The notes: generated by a model not told the origin, from the sequence alone. DNA of 64,000 bases from Ophiura sarsii (GCA_035610835.1 CM069454.1:64326883-64390882); one strand, 5' to 3'; positions 1-12,489 are shown, counted from the stretch's first letter. Made by a program: numbers and translations.

Positions 1-197
1 GTTTTTGTATGAGTTAAACTATGTATATGATCAGGATGAAAAAGGGTGAAATGGGGGGGGGGGGCAAAAAGTCAATCATACAGCCAGGATAGAGAGAGGA
101 CTCCAATTAACTTTATTAACTCCCGGGCGTGTTTTTGTATGAGTTAAACTATGTATATGATCAGGATGAAAAAGGGTGAAATGGGGGGGGGGGGGGG
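1..197. repeat. Tandem duplication, 130-bp period
   Basis: The segment starting GTTTTTGTATGAGTTAAACT at base 1 recurs at 131, and both copies run into a poly-G tract (about 53-64 and 184-197). Between them lies a short unique stretch with TCCCGGGCG. No coding content is seen. Confidence 0.85.
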
Positions 198-199
198 AA

Positions 200-285
200 G
201 GCGGTCAGTCTCTATGCGCCGGGAATCAAACCCACACCGTGAGCGTGCAAGTGTGTAGTGTTGTAGTTTAACACTATAGCAATTT
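200..285 (-). repeat. Degenerate tRNA-like (SINE-related) sequence
   Basis: On the minus strand, GGTTTGATTCCCGG resembles a tRNA T-arm and pol III B box, with an AT-rich candidate D and anticodon region upstream. The cloverleaf does not fold cleanly, so this is at most the head of an old SINE. Confidence 0.3.
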
Positions 286-691
286 GGATAGGCCCTTAGG
301 CCAATCATGGGATGTCTGTTATATAAATGGGACTGTTACATGGATATCGGTGTGCGCATTAATACATTATACGTTTGGGCATGCCTATGGAGGAATATCC
401 CGGGAACAATTAAAATGTCAATATGCAGACAAATAACCCTCTGAAATAAGACCCCGCTATAAAATCATAACCCTACACATAGGCCTACTGAATTACATGG
501 ATAGTATATGTGCATGGGGTAGCCTACCTGGATTTAAGGGCGCATGGGGTTCCATTATCATGGGGTATCTGGAATATTAAGGGCACCTGTGATAACTGGA
601 TTTTAAGAGTAAAAGTACACATCCCATGAACCCCCAACCCGAGAACCGCCCAAACCACGAACCGCGAATTCTAGTTGTATAATAAGGTAAA

Positions 692-873
692 AATTTACAC
701 TTACATTGGGACTTTTTAAAAATTTTGCCATAAAAATGATTAGTTTATAAAATGTTAAAAAGTGCCAACAAAGTACCTCACAAAAAAACCAATCATTTTT
801 GGCAATTTGTTGGTCAAAATTTTAAAAATAAACATTTTTATGGCAAAAAAAAAAAATCCCCAGGTAAGTGTAT
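692..873. mobile_element. Short inverted-repeat element (MITE-like)
   Basis: Arms of about 45 bp are inverted: TTACACTTAC...GCCATAAAAATG on the left is answered by CATTTTTATGGC...GTAAGTGTA on the right. No clear TSD is seen. It lies in the intron upstream of the exon at 1160. The rest of 300-1159 shows nothing recognisable. Confidence 0.5.
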
Positions 874-1159
874 TAAGATGATTTTGGTGCAATTAAAGCA
901 TTTTTTACCAACAACTGATTAGTGCTATGTTGTCTACAAGTTTTGAGCCAAAAATTCAAAATATCAGCATTTTTAGTGAAATTTGATACCAAAAATGCAT
1001 TTTTTGACTTATTTCCTTTCCAAAATGTGTACTTTTATGTACATCACATTAATAGTTCAAAAGTAACAGCGCTTGATATATTTCATGTTTTGAGGGTTGA
1101 CAGCCATACTATCTATTTATTACAAGTGACACACACCTTATATTTTTGTTGTGTTCCAG

Positions 1160-2514
1160 AAAGCTACAATATCTTGCCAATGCTCTGCAGCGTTCGCATA
1201 GTTTAACGGAGGAGAACCAATCATCAAGCAATGTTATCACTTTAGCGTTGCTCAACGAGCAGCTAGCATCCACAATATCTCAACAACTGTTGGGTAACGT
1301 GGCAAAGGATATACATAAATCTACCGGTGCCTCTGGGTTTGCATTCATCGAATGGACATCGGGGGAAATGTTGGCGAAAGATGTAAGTATGGCAGGCTCC
1401 CCTCCCAATTCACTGGCATCCAATATTTTAGTTACTTATGCAGGTCTCCTGTAATCTGGAAAAACCTAGTTAAGTCAAATTTTTGTGAAAATTGAGTTAG
1501 ACCCGTATTTGGACTTAATACTTGGTTTTTCCCCTTCAGTTTATCAAGTTAAAGTGTGTGAAACTCTTCCCTGTCAGCAGTTTTTCATCTGGAAGAACTT
1601 AGTATGGAAAAACCTAGTCTGAAAAAAATATGGGAACAGTTTTCCTTTTGTTTTCTCAAATTCCAATCAACAGACTTACTAGGTTTTCCCAGATTACAGG
1701 AGAGGTGTCGGTGTGAATTGTGAACCTACCCTCCTCAAGGATAGTCTTTGCCTATAGTTTGATCAGCTACAAATTTGTGAAGCGTCCTTGCAGCAGCGAA
1801 TGAATATAGAAGGACGCGGGCACACATGCAAGCAACAAGCGCACTGTGCGTCATATGCATGCCGCGCGCATAGGCTTGGATTACTTTTGCAAGTGGAGAG
1901 ATAAAAAGCGAATATTTTCCCCCAATTTGGAAATGATCACGCCCACGACAGTGTTTGCTGCGCACCTGTTCAATTGTTTTGGAATGCAGTGCGTCGCAGG
2001 TACGCGTTAAACCTTTGGTTGAACGCGAGCGCTCGGATCACGATACTCTGATCGACAATTGTGCGTTTTTGATTATAGTGTGATCACACCCTTAACCCCT
2101 GGGCACTACCGGCCTATCTTACAGTGGTTCTGATTGGTGTGTTGCAAGATATACTCACTTGAATAGCCAAATAAAATGCAGCTTGTAAAATATTTCACTC
2201 TAATCTTTATCAGGGATACATTTATTCTAACACTGTCTCTGATAGGTGCAATAAATGATGTATCTATCTTTCTGACCAATCGGCCGGTAGTTCTCAGGGG
2301 GTTAAGTAATCTTTATCTCTTCTCTCTATTACAGCTTATTCTAAACAAGGAGCCATCACACAAGGTAGAACAGTTACAGAAGCCTCCTGCAGCAGCGCCG
2401 ACAAATACATCGCAACAACATCACAAAGTGCACAGATATCATCCGACAACTAACTATGAAAATCTAACAATAAATTGTTGTAATTATTGTACAGGTGATC
2501 TATTGGTATTGTAA
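1160..2514 (+). CDS. 3' end of an unrecognised protein-coding gene (two exons)
   Basis: Exon A is 1160-1382. It follows a T-rich acceptor ending TTCCAG and ends ...AAAGAT before the donor GTAAGT; it encodes 74 complete residues, including QQLLGNVAKDIHKSTGASGF. Exon B is 2335-2514, after a TCTCTCTATTACAG acceptor, with 59 codons to TAA. Exon A ends and exon B starts on a codon boundary, so they join in frame without a stop. Exon A looks amphipathic and helical (LANAL, LLNEQLAS). Exon B is polar with a Pro/Ala/Gln/His stretch and a CCNYC near the C-terminus. I do not recognise the family. The 5' exons lie outside the window. The intron 1383-2334 holds two MITEs. The alternative is chance ORFs, but the strong splice sites, matching phases and codon-like composition argue against it. 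Confidence 0.55.
1446..1702. mobile_element. TIR element (MITE) in intron
   Basis: Inverted ends CTCCTGTAATCTGGAAAAAC and GGTTTTCCCAGATTACAGGAG (about 30 bp with few mismatches) are flanked on both sides by AGGT, a possible 4-bp target duplication. It is 257 bp and non-coding, and sits in the intron of the gene at 1160-2514. Confidence 0.7.
1720..1752 (+). repeat. Left-end fragment of the 40069 Harbinger-type element
   Basis: AACCTACCCTCCTCAAGG and the following bases match the left interior of the element at 40069-40388. The match breaks exactly where the next MITE begins (1753), consistent with interruption by that insertion. Confidence 0.5.
1753..1942 (-). mobile_element. MITE family A copy (AGAAGGACGC core)
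   Basis: It starts TATAGTTTGATCAGCTACAAA and contains a core (AGAAGGACGCGGGCACACATG) whose reverse complement is in the copy at 55473-55709. The right end, CCCCAATTTGGAAATGATCA, is a decayed TIR. The stretch 1943-2100 may belong to the same insertion. Confidence 0.6.
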
Positions 2515-3037
2515 TGATAGATGTACAGCGGATGACCTTTGACCCTAGTGGACATGATTTGCATGATATTTTTCTTGATGAGACTTGTACCTTTGTGACT
2601 CATCACATTATTAAAAACAGACCAGTTGTCGGCAAACCTCATTTGAAGAAAAATAGCAAAATAAGACGTTAAAAATAAAAATAATGAAATAATTCATAAA
2701 CCTTCAAGCTGCATAAAATCTTTGTTTCATAATCAATTTCAGTAAAGTAATGTGTCATTTTAAAGCTGGAAAACAGTTTTGTGACAATAATTTTAAACCT
2801 CATTTGTAATTTCTGGAGACAACTTGTCTGTTTTTATGTGATGGGTCACATTTGTTCCTACAATACCAAGAATCAACACAACTTATGGTTTGTGCAGAGG
2901 AAGGGGTTATGCCCTGTAGTGTAATTCAAAATGGTGCTATATCATTGTAATGATTATTCACTCATAACCTATCAGAAAGCAGTAATCTGTATTAAGTTAA
3001 AAATGAAATCATGATTAGGCCAACAACAAAAAAGAAG
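2515..3037 (+). other. Presumed 3' UTR and intergenic sequence
   Basis: AT-rich sequence follows the stop codon at 2512-2514, with several AATAAA-like hexamers near 2660-2700. No further exon, repeat or RNA gene could be supported. Confidence 0.35.
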
Positions 3038-3403
3038 TTGTGTTGCCCTCACAAGCCTTAAATCGGGAAGGTCGGCCGGCCAGATTTTTTTTTTTTAATT
3101 TTAAATTTTACCAAATCAACGATTTTATACCTATTATTTCAGTCAACATGTGTGAAGATACTAAGGAAAATGCTTACTGGATGTATTTTCAATCCAATGG
3201 TATATATTTTGGTTTCTTGCCCATCTCTGTGCAAATTTTACAGATTGGAAGATATTGAAGAAGAAAAAAATCTTGAAAAAAAATCTTGAAAAAAAATCTT
3301 AAAAAAAGAAGAAGAAAAAAAAGAAGAAATTCTTTAAAAAACAACAACAAATACCCGGCCCACATTCTCAGAATTTTGACCCGGCCGGATGAGGGCAACA
3401 CAA
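3038..3403. mobile_element. TIR element with TTGTGTTGCCCTCA ends
   Basis: The left end TTGTGTTGCCCTCA is matched by TGAGGGCAACACAA on the right. Subterminal GGCCGGCC and CCGGCCGG are also inverted. The middle is a T-rich then A-rich low-complexity stretch. A half copy lies at 11274-11440. Confidence 0.7.
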
Positions 3404-3743
3404 TATTTGTTTTGGCCTTACTTGTGCAACAGAAACTACTATTTTATCACAGGATCTTTGTCAATGCAGTAAGCTTAGTTAAACCCCTAGAGTCATGTGA
3501 TTACTTTATGGGTGGTCACATGACAGCAGATCATCAGAGATGGATCTGTCATTATCTGGTTCTTTGCGTACTAAGCTTATACCTTTCAGGTGGTTAAGGA
3601 AGATATTGCCGCGATATGACTTGTGTCTTTGTAGATCTTTATTTTCAACAATTGGTCCTCAATGACGATGATTTGGACATCTTCCAAGCAGATGGAATGG
3701 ACTGGATAGTTGATTTAATCACTACATTGATGTAGATGTGGTG

Positions 3744-4384
3744 ATAATACACCCAACAAAATATGTAAGTTCCCCCCTAGCATACAAGAATATTTCCATA
3801 AATATTTGATGGATTTAAATAATTTTCAATTAGAAAGATGCACCCAATTGTTAGGCACATTTTGATACCAAATTTGTTGGCCTTGAAACAATATTAATGC
3901 AACGATAAGAAATTGTGCCATTTATCAATTTTTATACAGAAAAAAAAGTGGCACTAAATCTCACTGGCTATGGATGGTTTTGTCCATAAAATGAACAAAC
4001 ATTTTAGACAATAAATGCTACCGTGTCTTGGTGCACAAGATTATGATCTGCTTATTGATTTTTTTGAAATGATGCCACACATAATTGTTTGGTAGATTCC
4101 CATGTCTGTGCACGAAAATCCACCAAGAAAATGTCTGTTAATTTATAAAAACACCAGCCATAGACAGTGAGATTTAGTGCCACTTTTTTTTCTGTATACA
4201 AATTGATAAATGGCATAATTTCTTATCATTGCATTATCTCAAGGCCAACGAATTTGGTATCAAAATGTGCCTAACAATTAAGTGCATCTTTCTAGCTGAA
4301 AATTATTTAAATCAATCAATTTTGTTGTTGAAATATTCTAGTATATGCTAGGGGGGAACTTACATATTTTGTTGGGTGTATTAT
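3744..4384. mobile_element. 641-bp foldback element
   Basis: Long inverted arms of about 250 bp begin ATAATACACCCAACAAAATA and end in its complement. Inside each arm are the matching blocks TTCCCCCCTAGCATA and AGTGGCACTAAATCTCACTG. The ends are compatible with a TA target. The loop is about 100 bp and non-coding. It shares GTAAGT-CCCCCCTA with the foldback at 53302-54124. Confidence 0.8.
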
Positions 4385-4559
4385 AAGCTTCAGTGCTCAA
4401 GATTTATGTTTCAAAAAAGATTTTCAATTTAGTTCCACTGCCTAACACTTTGTATTACAAACCAAAGACCCTGTGAAGTGTCTGTTTTTCAGGCTGTTAT
4501 AGTCTGCTGTCATTGTTGGCTAAGCAATGACATGTATAGGATTTACATAATAACAGAGC

Positions 4560-5035
4560 TTTTAGGGCATGCCTAATATGGGAATTGGAGAATTTATGAT
4601 CGGCCAATAGCTAAACCACCCATATAAAAGTGGTGGAACATAATAAACAGGGAATGACCACCGGCCTGCCTAATCTAGGAATTGGAGAATTTATGACCGG
4701 CCAATAGCTAAATCACCCATATAAAAGTAGTGAAACATAATAACAGGGCATGACCACTGGCCTGCCTAATCTAGGAATTGGAGAATTTATGACCGGCCAA
4801 TAGCTACATCGTCTGTATAAAAATGCTTGGGTAGTGGAACATAATGAATGCCATCCTGTGGATTGGGTTTAAAATAGAGGGCTCTACTAAAATGTCAGGC
4901 TGCTTTCATTGTTGACTAACTAGGCCACATGTGGGATAGACATCAAAACATTGCCTTGGGGCATGACTACTAGCCTGCCTAATCTGGGAATTGGAGAATT
5001 TATGACCGGCTAATAGCTAAATCGCTGGTATGAAA
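4560..5035 (+). repeat. Tandem repeat, about 104-bp unit, 3-4 copies
   Basis: GGAATTGGAGAATTTATGA followed by CGGCCAATAGCTA recurs four times. The first three copies are about 104 bp apart; the last is separated by about 200 bp of diverged sequence. Confidence 0.85.
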
Positions 5036-5874
5036 GTGTGTGTAGGTAGTGATGAAACATATTGCACTTGTGTATCAGAAATACATGATGTGAAGCAAAT
5101 GTTTAGCCGCTTTCAAATAGCTGAATGGTGCATTTCTATTCAGTCTACCTACACCCATATAGTGTATTGCTACCATAGTTATGTCACGGCTGTTTGACTG
5201 TCCGATTTAAAATTAAAATTATGGAATAAAAAAAGATTACATCGTGGCCCAGTTATGGTTTGACCTGATTTAGGTAGCGCTATTATGAATACGAGTATAC
5301 GGTAAAAATTTCACGAAAATTGTACGAGCCGTTTTTAAATTATCGGCATTTTCTACTTTACACACATTTTACATGTAACTCTATGGGAAATGTGGCCGAT
5401 GAGGGCGCTATTATAGTAAATAATAATATTCAAAGCTCTATTTCTCAGAAATGGCATCAACAAATGTTCTGAAATTTCTACAAAAGATGGCCAGTATATT
5501 CAGGTACTTGAATAAGTTAAAACCAGAACCGGGCCAGCAAGTTACAGTGTTCTAAGAATAAAACGGACAAATTATGTGGGATCAAACAGCCGTGATGTAA
5601 TTAATGTTCTGTAATTATGTAATTTCAGGACAAGAAAGAAGAGGCTTTGGCTCAACTTCCTTTTGCTAAATTGGCTAAATACTATAGTTCAATCAGTTCC
5701 AAATTGGCGAGAAATATTTGGTTTATCTCTCTGAGCGCTTAAGTAATATAATACAAGCAGACACACACAGTTTTAACCATACGCACACATTTTTGCGTGT
5801 CACACATTTGATGTACAATGCACCTGTTACGTTCATGTCCAACTACACCCTTCTTTTTTAATTCGCTGCCGTAA

Positions 5875-6163
5875 GGCTATATTAAAAAAATCTTTTGTCT
5901 CAAAGCTCTTCAGTTTTTCAAAAACCTAATGCGGAATGCAGGTTTTTTTAAGGTTTTTTTATTTTATTTTTAATATGAAATATTGAAATCCTTGTAAAAG
6001 TGACCTTTTGTATTTAAAATGATGTGATCAATGAAAATCTGAAACAATCAGTGAAAATATGGGATTAAAAAAAACAAAAACAAAAGAAACCCCATTGTTT
6101 CTAACGCGCATCAATTAACTAACGCGCACGGGAGCTTTGAGACAAAAGATTTTTAATATAGCC
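5875..6163. mobile_element. PIF/Harbinger-type MITE, TAA target duplication
   Basis: Inverted ends GGCTATATTAAAAA and TTTTTAATATAGCC extend inward through CTTTTGTCTCAAAGCTC (about 33 bp). TAA flanks both sides. The empty site is visible in the sister element at 55473-55709 (GCCGTAATGCGG), so insertion into that TAA is directly supported. Confidence 0.8.
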
Positions 6164-6235
6164 TAATGAGGCTCATTATAAATATTGTAACCAGGTTCGC
6201 CGTCGTGGGTAGAAAAGAGACAATAATGGGAAAAC

Positions 6236-6308
6236 GATCTCGCCCGGGAATCGAACCCAGGATCTGTTGATTGCTTGTCAACTGCCTTGTCCATTGGGCC
6301 ACAAGACC
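6236..6308 (-). tRNA. tRNA-Arg-like sequence, probably a SINE head or pseudo-tRNA
   Basis: It folds as a 73-nt cloverleaf. The acceptor GGTCTTG pairs with CGAGATC (two G-U), D arm GCCCAATGGACAAGGC, anticodon stem GTTGA/TCAAC, T arm CTGGG-TTCGATT-CCCGG. The anticodon loop CAAGCAA lacks the conserved U33 and would give anticodon AGC. The D arm looks like tRNA-Arg. Flanking ATTATAAATATTG at 6179-6191 and 6480-6492 reads as a target-site duplication, so a retroposed copy is more likely than a working gene. Confidence 0.5.
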
Positions 6309-6524
6309 TCGCATGGTAAAGCATCTGAAATTCAAACCTAAGCGATTTCGTTTCCCAGTCTCCTGCCACAAGTATTACCCGGAGTAGCTCGGGCCTATAC
6401 AAGTGTAAATCAAGTGCCGTCCTCCCTGTAGAGGTGTAATACATAGAAATAATAGGCATATACGACGGGTATTAAACAAATTATAAATATTGAGGCTCAC
6501 CAATTTGGAACTGATCAAACTATA

Positions 6525-9500
6525 CACAGTTTTTGTTTTTATTGATTTGCTCTCCAGGCTCTATAAGTCCAGGAATTTTTTAAAACAAAGTTTGGGCCGG
6601 TAAAAAGCAAAGAAGTTTTCTTGAGCAATACCAGCATGCTTCACTTTCATCACATGACCACTGATTTCTGTCACCAGTGTTTACTGGTTTCACCACATGT
6701 CCACTGATTTCTGTCACCAGTGTTTACTGGTTCCCATTGACAATACATTGCAATGAGAGGCTATTAAAATAATATTGGTAATCGAGAGTTTTTAAGAAAA
6801 TCCTGATGCAAGTAGTACAATTGATGCGACTTTAATTCATACATCTCTTGTTTTTCTTAAATACATATTAAACGTCTTGAACACATTTCATTTGGGATTC
6901 AACTTCTTCTTTTTATATCTGTGTACCATGTATTATGAAGGTGAAGTCAGACAATCTCTAGCTGTTAAAGTAATTAACACATGTTAAAACACATGTTTGG
7001 CACCGTTTGTTTTGGGGGAAATTGGAGTACACAAGAAATTTTCTCTGGGTAAAAAGTATATTGTTTTTTATATTTAATTTTACTAAACAATATCTTTTGT
7101 GATTTGAAAACAAATATAGCTATGTGTATCAAACATTTTCACAAAGGAAGTTGAGACCTATTTTCCTAAAATATTTAAAAAAGTTACATGTAGTACAATT
7201 TACTAGTGAATCATGAGGAATGTGTTACAATATTTGCCACATTTTCCCCCCTGATGCCTGAGGAACATATAACACGATTGTCCAAAATTAATAATTTATT
7301 CAGTAGAATTAGGATTTTAAACATGTACAATTACTATGTATGTTCTGATTTTAATGTATATTTTATTTTGTTGTAAAATATGTATATTTTTAATAAAGCA
7401 TGACATGCATTATAATATATAATAATTGCTTTGCCATCAGACTGGTTATGTGTGTGTGTGTTTGTTCATTATGTACATTTTAGCAACCAAAAGTGGGGGG
7501 GGGGGGGGGGGGGGGTGGGCACACAACATTTTTTCTGTGTTTTTATTTGTCCTGTCTTTTCCCCCGGTTAGCTTGATTGCTAAAAACACTCATGAGAGGT
7601 TAGGGTTATATTAACTAAAAATATCAAAGAGACAATTTTAAATCACTGAATATTGTTATAAATGTTTTCACTATAAATTTATATATCTCAAATTTGTTTA
7701 AACAAGAACTTCTTGGCAATTTGTAAACTTAGAATACCAAAAAGGTAACACTCAGCAGTTCAAGGGGTTCCCAGTCTATTGCCTCATTTTGTAGCATCCT
7801 TGCATCCTATGATAAGATGTCCTAAGATATTTGGTTGCTAGTGTATAAAACACTTGATTTGGTCTTAAAACCTAAATTGCTAACCTAAATGCAAAATACT
7901 TTTTTGTATAATTTCATTTTTTGAAGTTGTGATTTTAGCATAATTCTGCTTCATTAAAGGTGTAAATGTTCTGATCACTTTTTTGGGGCTATGATTTTTT
8001 TTTCACACCAAGATATTTTGGTATCAGAAGAATCCCCATATTTTTCTCATTATGTCTGTAAAATATTAGGGGCCAGAAATGTTTCATTTGGAAATTATAG
8101 GCTAAAATGTGGTGAATTACTGCCAAAGGTGGTTAACCACCAACCAGTCTGTGTACTACTCAATGGGCACATGTATTTTGACCTTGCGCTTCTAAAAATA
8201 GAACCATTGGAGTTACGCAACTCAAACTTTGGAATGCAACAATTTTAAGGATGACCTTTCATGTAAAATAGAAAACATCAAGTTGAAATCGGGTCATCTA
8301 CCTTTAAGTCATCGACATTGAAGGTGATATCAAATGCATATTATGTTTTTACAATCAATTTACACACCCCTACAGATCAACAAGAGAAGAAATCGTATTC
8401 GGCAAACAAATGCACCACGATTTAAAAATATGGCAACAAAATCAAAATAACATGTGTATAAAGTTGTACAGGTTCCCTTATAAACATGCAGTTTTGAGCT
8501 TCGGGTTTGACATGCTGATTGGTAGATCAATCAATATCACCTGGGAGAACTGTGATTCTTCTCTCAAGATTTTGTTTTCTTTTTATACTAATGATCACTG
8601 TTTTTTGAACCAATATGAAACAACCTTTTCTTGGATTTGATGAAAAAAAGTTACATGAATCCAGCAATTTGTTTTTGTGTGTTGACAAACCTTTTCAATC
8701 AATAGTATTATGACCTATTCATTCACTGAAGGTTATTACGGCTAATACGCTTATGATTGTAAGGATTTGAATGCACACAGCATGGATACACCTGATGTTT
8801 AAAGTTCGAGAGGTCATTCAATTGTTCAGTAAGGCATGACGTTGTAAGGTTTTTTACTTGCACTTTTTCAACCTGTAAATAGAGGATATCGTGTTCCTGA
8901 TCGCACCCTTTGCACCTTACAATACGACTATACTCTACAACAAGAGTAATGTACTGCACCATAGATAGATAGGTGAGCAGACATATATGTAGACGGGTCT
9001 ATGGTAGAGATCACATGATTATGAGATCTTCAGAGCACACTTGATTATGCAATAGGCTAATGGAAATTGATTCCCAGTTTCCTGTTGCCCTCCCGACCCA
9101 AATGTTTATGTTTTACCAAAACTTTCATTATTTGTGCAAAAATTACATTTTCTGATCAACTTGAGTACAAAATCTAAATGTTTAGAGGCTCTAAATACCA
9201 GGCATAGCTCTTCCTGTTGATTGATAAGGGATTTTATTGGCAGTGGTGTCATTGTGTATGGTTAATAATGAAAATAGTAGCATTACCTACTCAAATTTCA
9301 AACGTTATTGATGTTGCAATATTTCAGACACATTTTTGACATTTTCAACAACACATAAAAAAACCCACTTCCTTACTTGTGTTAAAAGAGTCGATTCAGG
9401 TGTAATATATACAAATCAATGGGTAGCAAGTAGTTAACACTGCTTTGTATAGTGGGGGTACCTTATATTCCGTTCGAAAACCATCGGTTCTGATTTAATA

Positions 9501-9723
9501 ATGAATGATGAAAAAAATCCAAATAATGAATAATGAAAAGTCACCTCATCTTATTTTTTCAAACCTCCAACAGGACACTAACAATCAATTTCCATTGGCC
9601 TCTGGGATATAATAAGATTGTCAAAGTTTTACATGGTGCATTATTTGTCAACGATTTCTCCTCTTTATGTTGCGTTATCTTGATATTGCAAGTTAAAAAA
9701 TAGGTTATTTCTGTTCTTTAATA
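6525..9723. other. Non-coding stretch with little recognisable content
   Basis: It contains a local duplication near 6650-6730 (CACTGATTTCTGTCACCAGTG twice, about 50 bp apart), a poly-G tract at about 7496-7515 and AT-rich sequence. No exon with credible splice sites, RNA gene or bounded element was found. Confidence 0.4.
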
Positions 9724-11135
9724 TAGGTTTTCCCGGCCAATTTGAAAATGTTATCAACCAAATTAGCTTTCCAGTATTCAAATTCGCGCTAAATTGAATG
9801 ATTATCTAAACGTAATTTCTATTTCCTTATAACAGCATTCAATTTCATTTACGTGAATTCTATTTCATTTTAACATCGATCAATTTCATTTTCAAGTATT
9901 TAATTTCATTTTGACGCATTCAAATTCGCTTGTGTGTACGTGCACAAGGTTTAATGATCATAATTACATTTTCATTTTCATTTATACGCAATGAATTTAA
10001 TATTTTGTAGATTCTATTAAAAGCCGATGTGTTCAATCAGGGACAGTCGACTGTCCATGGTTCAATTAAACCGCATTTGTCTTAGGCTTTCACAGAAAAG
10101 AGGCCAAGAGTTGAGGAAGGGTTCGGGAACATTTTGATTCATTGTAAAAAAGAGTAAAATGGTTATTGAGACGTCCGGAAAGAAGGGGGTGGGGGCGAAT
10201 GTTTTCCTCTCAGGAGGAATTGACTGGATATAAGACGCATACAAAAATGTCTTTAAAAGTGAATATTGTCTAACAGTCAATGGGTGACATTCAAGGAAAG
10301 TCAATTTGAGGCCTATAATATCCTGCTTATACAAATTGTTGGTGGCGGAATTATCAACGATTAGTCGCGGAGGGGCGGAGACCATTTAGAAGGGATGCAA
10401 ACATTTTAATCAAAATGTTCTATGTGGTACTTGGCGTTTTTTAGGTGAGGGGTGCAGAGGGGCCATGAAATTTAGGGATCCCCCTCCACCAGGTTCCGCT
10501 GTCTATATGGACTTAATGCATTATGTGTCTATGAAAATGCTCTTTATAACATTTCCATCATATTTTGCTATTCTGATTTAAAAGTGTATAGCCATTATTG
10601 GTTACACCAATGTAAACATTTACGCCTACCTTTCATCTTTCTCTTCTCTTTTCTCACATACATTTTTTTTAATACATAATTGTAGGCCTATATTTATTAC
10701 ATATCGTTAATTTGTGGATATGTTTAATAAGGTCTTTAGGGATTTTCATCACTGTGTTGGCGCTTTTTGGTTTTCGTTTGACGAATAATGATACGAATAA
10801 TAAGGCATAGATCATTTAGTATTGCTAAATAGAATGCATTTATCGGGTAATTGTTTGCATATAAATGAATTCGAATGCACGAGATGACACGTACCGCGAT
10901 CGCTTGCGAATTTGATTGCAGTAATATTTAAAAGCGTGACAAAAACATTACATTGATTGCTTATATTGCGAACTGACATGAGCGCATGTCTTGATTGAAT
11001 GCGGATATTACTAAATAGAATGCTTTTATTTGGAAATTGACATTCATTCTAAAACGTTCAATCAATTTAGCGCGAATTGAAACTACGTAATACTAAATAG
11101 AATGCATCAATTTCTAAATTGATCGGGAAAACCTA
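9724..11135. mobile_element. 1.4-kb TIR element with CAATTTCATTT-type subterminal repeats
   Basis: TIRs TAGGTTTTCCCGGCCAATTT and AAATTGATCGGGAAAACCTA are flanked by TA on both sides. Both subterminal zones carry many variants of ATTCAATTTCATTT and TACTAAATAGAATGC. It encodes no recognisable transposase; a 107-codon minus-strand frame at 10062-10385 has no known features. TA targets suit Tc1/mariner-like or related non-autonomous elements. Confidence 0.7.
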
Positions 11136-11273
11136 TAGTATTTGAGATTTTTTTCAACAATTTTCAAATAAAATGAAATGCAGCTAATTGTATATGGCCT
11201 GTATGGCCTGGCGTGTTTTCTTGTTTTTAACCTTTACGACTTCGGGTAAAGTTTGGAACAAATTTATTTCACT

Positions 11274-11440
11274 GTGTTGTCCTCACAAGCCTAAAATTGG
11301 GAAGGTCGGCTCGCTGGATTTTGTTTAATTTTATTTTTCAGTATACCAAATCAACCATTGTATACCTATTATTTCAGTCAACATGTGTGAAGATACTAAG
11401 AAAAATGCATACTGGCTGTATTTTCTACCCAATGGTGAAT
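11274..11440 (+). repeat. Half copy of the element at 3038-3403
   Basis: GTCCTCACAAGCCTAAAAT through TTTCAGTCAACATGTGTGAAG matches the left half of that element at roughly 85-90% by eye. The right TIR is absent, possibly lost at or beyond the N gap at 11712. Confidence 0.75.
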
Positions 11441-11711
11441 ATTATCTTGAAGTACACATCCATGGACAAATATTCACCCTTGATTTATAACAGAAACTGC
11501 TTGAAAGAATTGAATATCCACATATTATATTGTATACTAAATTAAAGACAACGATGGAGAGAATGAGACTAAGTAAAAACAATATACTAGTTGCATTTTC
11601 TTTCTTGTACGTGGAGTACAAACCCGAGCTTGTTGTTTGGTTTCCTGGGTTTCATTGGCTTTTACACACATTTATCAACCGGAAGATAGGTAAAAATAGT
11701 GTAAAAATATG

Positions 11712-11811
11712 NNNNNNNNNNNNNNNNNNNNNNNNNNNNNNNNNNNNNNNNNNNNNNNNNNNNNNNNNNNNNNNNNNNNNNNNNNNNNNNNNNNNNNNNN
11801 NNNNNNNNNNN
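11712..11811. other. Assembly gap, 100 N
   Basis: Exactly 100 N, the usual placeholder for a gap of unknown size. Nothing should be inferred across it. Confidence 0.99.
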
Positions 11812-11883
11812 TGTCAATAACTCTCCGTAACTCACCCATCCGGTAACTCGCCAATTACCCAATCCCCATAGTCAGGGGATCAA

Positions 11884-12485
11884 TGGCGTATCCAGAACTG
11901 TTTTGATGGGGGTGGGGGGGGGGGGGGGGGGGGGGGGAACTGAAGCCATATTGTTGATCTTAAATATTGAAACGTTGAACCTAATATTGTGATTTTAACA
12001 CTAAAAAGGACAGTATGACGTTTTTAACATCCCCCACATAATATTTAGAGTATTTGGTGTGGTTTGAGGGCCATTATAATATTTAAACCTCTAATAAACA
12101 TGCGCGCGGAGCTAGCAAAATTTCGCTTAAATAAAGAAATATTGAAAGTAATAGGCTCGCGAAGCGCGGACACAATTGCATTTCTAACAGAAATGGTCCA
12201 GTATGATAATAACGTCCCCCACATAATATTTTGAAATGTTGGTGTGCCTTCAAAAGGTCATTATAATGTTAAGACCTTTATTCGCGCGGAGCAAACATAA
12301 TTCGAGTTGTTGAACTTAAATGGTCATGAAAAACTGTCCATATGTAATCTTGTTAAGCATAAATAATGAAATATTGAAAGTAATATGCGCGCGAAGCGCG
12401 AAAAAAAAGTGCATTTCTAACAGTAGGCCTAATGGTCCAGTATGATAATAACGTCCCCACATAATATTTCGACTTTTTGGTGTGG
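11884..12485 (+). repeat. Poly-G region followed by about 200-240-bp tandem repeats
   Basis: A roughly 30-nt G-rich tract (about 11908-11937) is followed by three copies of a unit with CCAGTATGATAATAACGTCC then CACATAATATTT and TTTGGTGTG (near 12010, 12195 and 12434). Each is accompanied by a GCGCGAAGCGCG-type palindrome (near 12160 and 12386). Confidence 0.7.
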
Positions 12486-12489
12486 ATTT

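Larger units (their letters stand above)
5683..6524. mobile_element. MITE family A copy containing two nested insertions
   Basis: Terminal repeats TATAGTTCAATCAGTTCCAA and TTGGAACTGATCAAACTATA (about 28 bp, few mismatches) bound 842 bp. Removing the internal insertion at 5875-6163 and the tRNA-like insertion near 6176-6492 leaves a unit like the 237-bp copy at 55473-55709, including the shared ATTCGCTGCCGTAATG motif. Confidence 0.75.
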
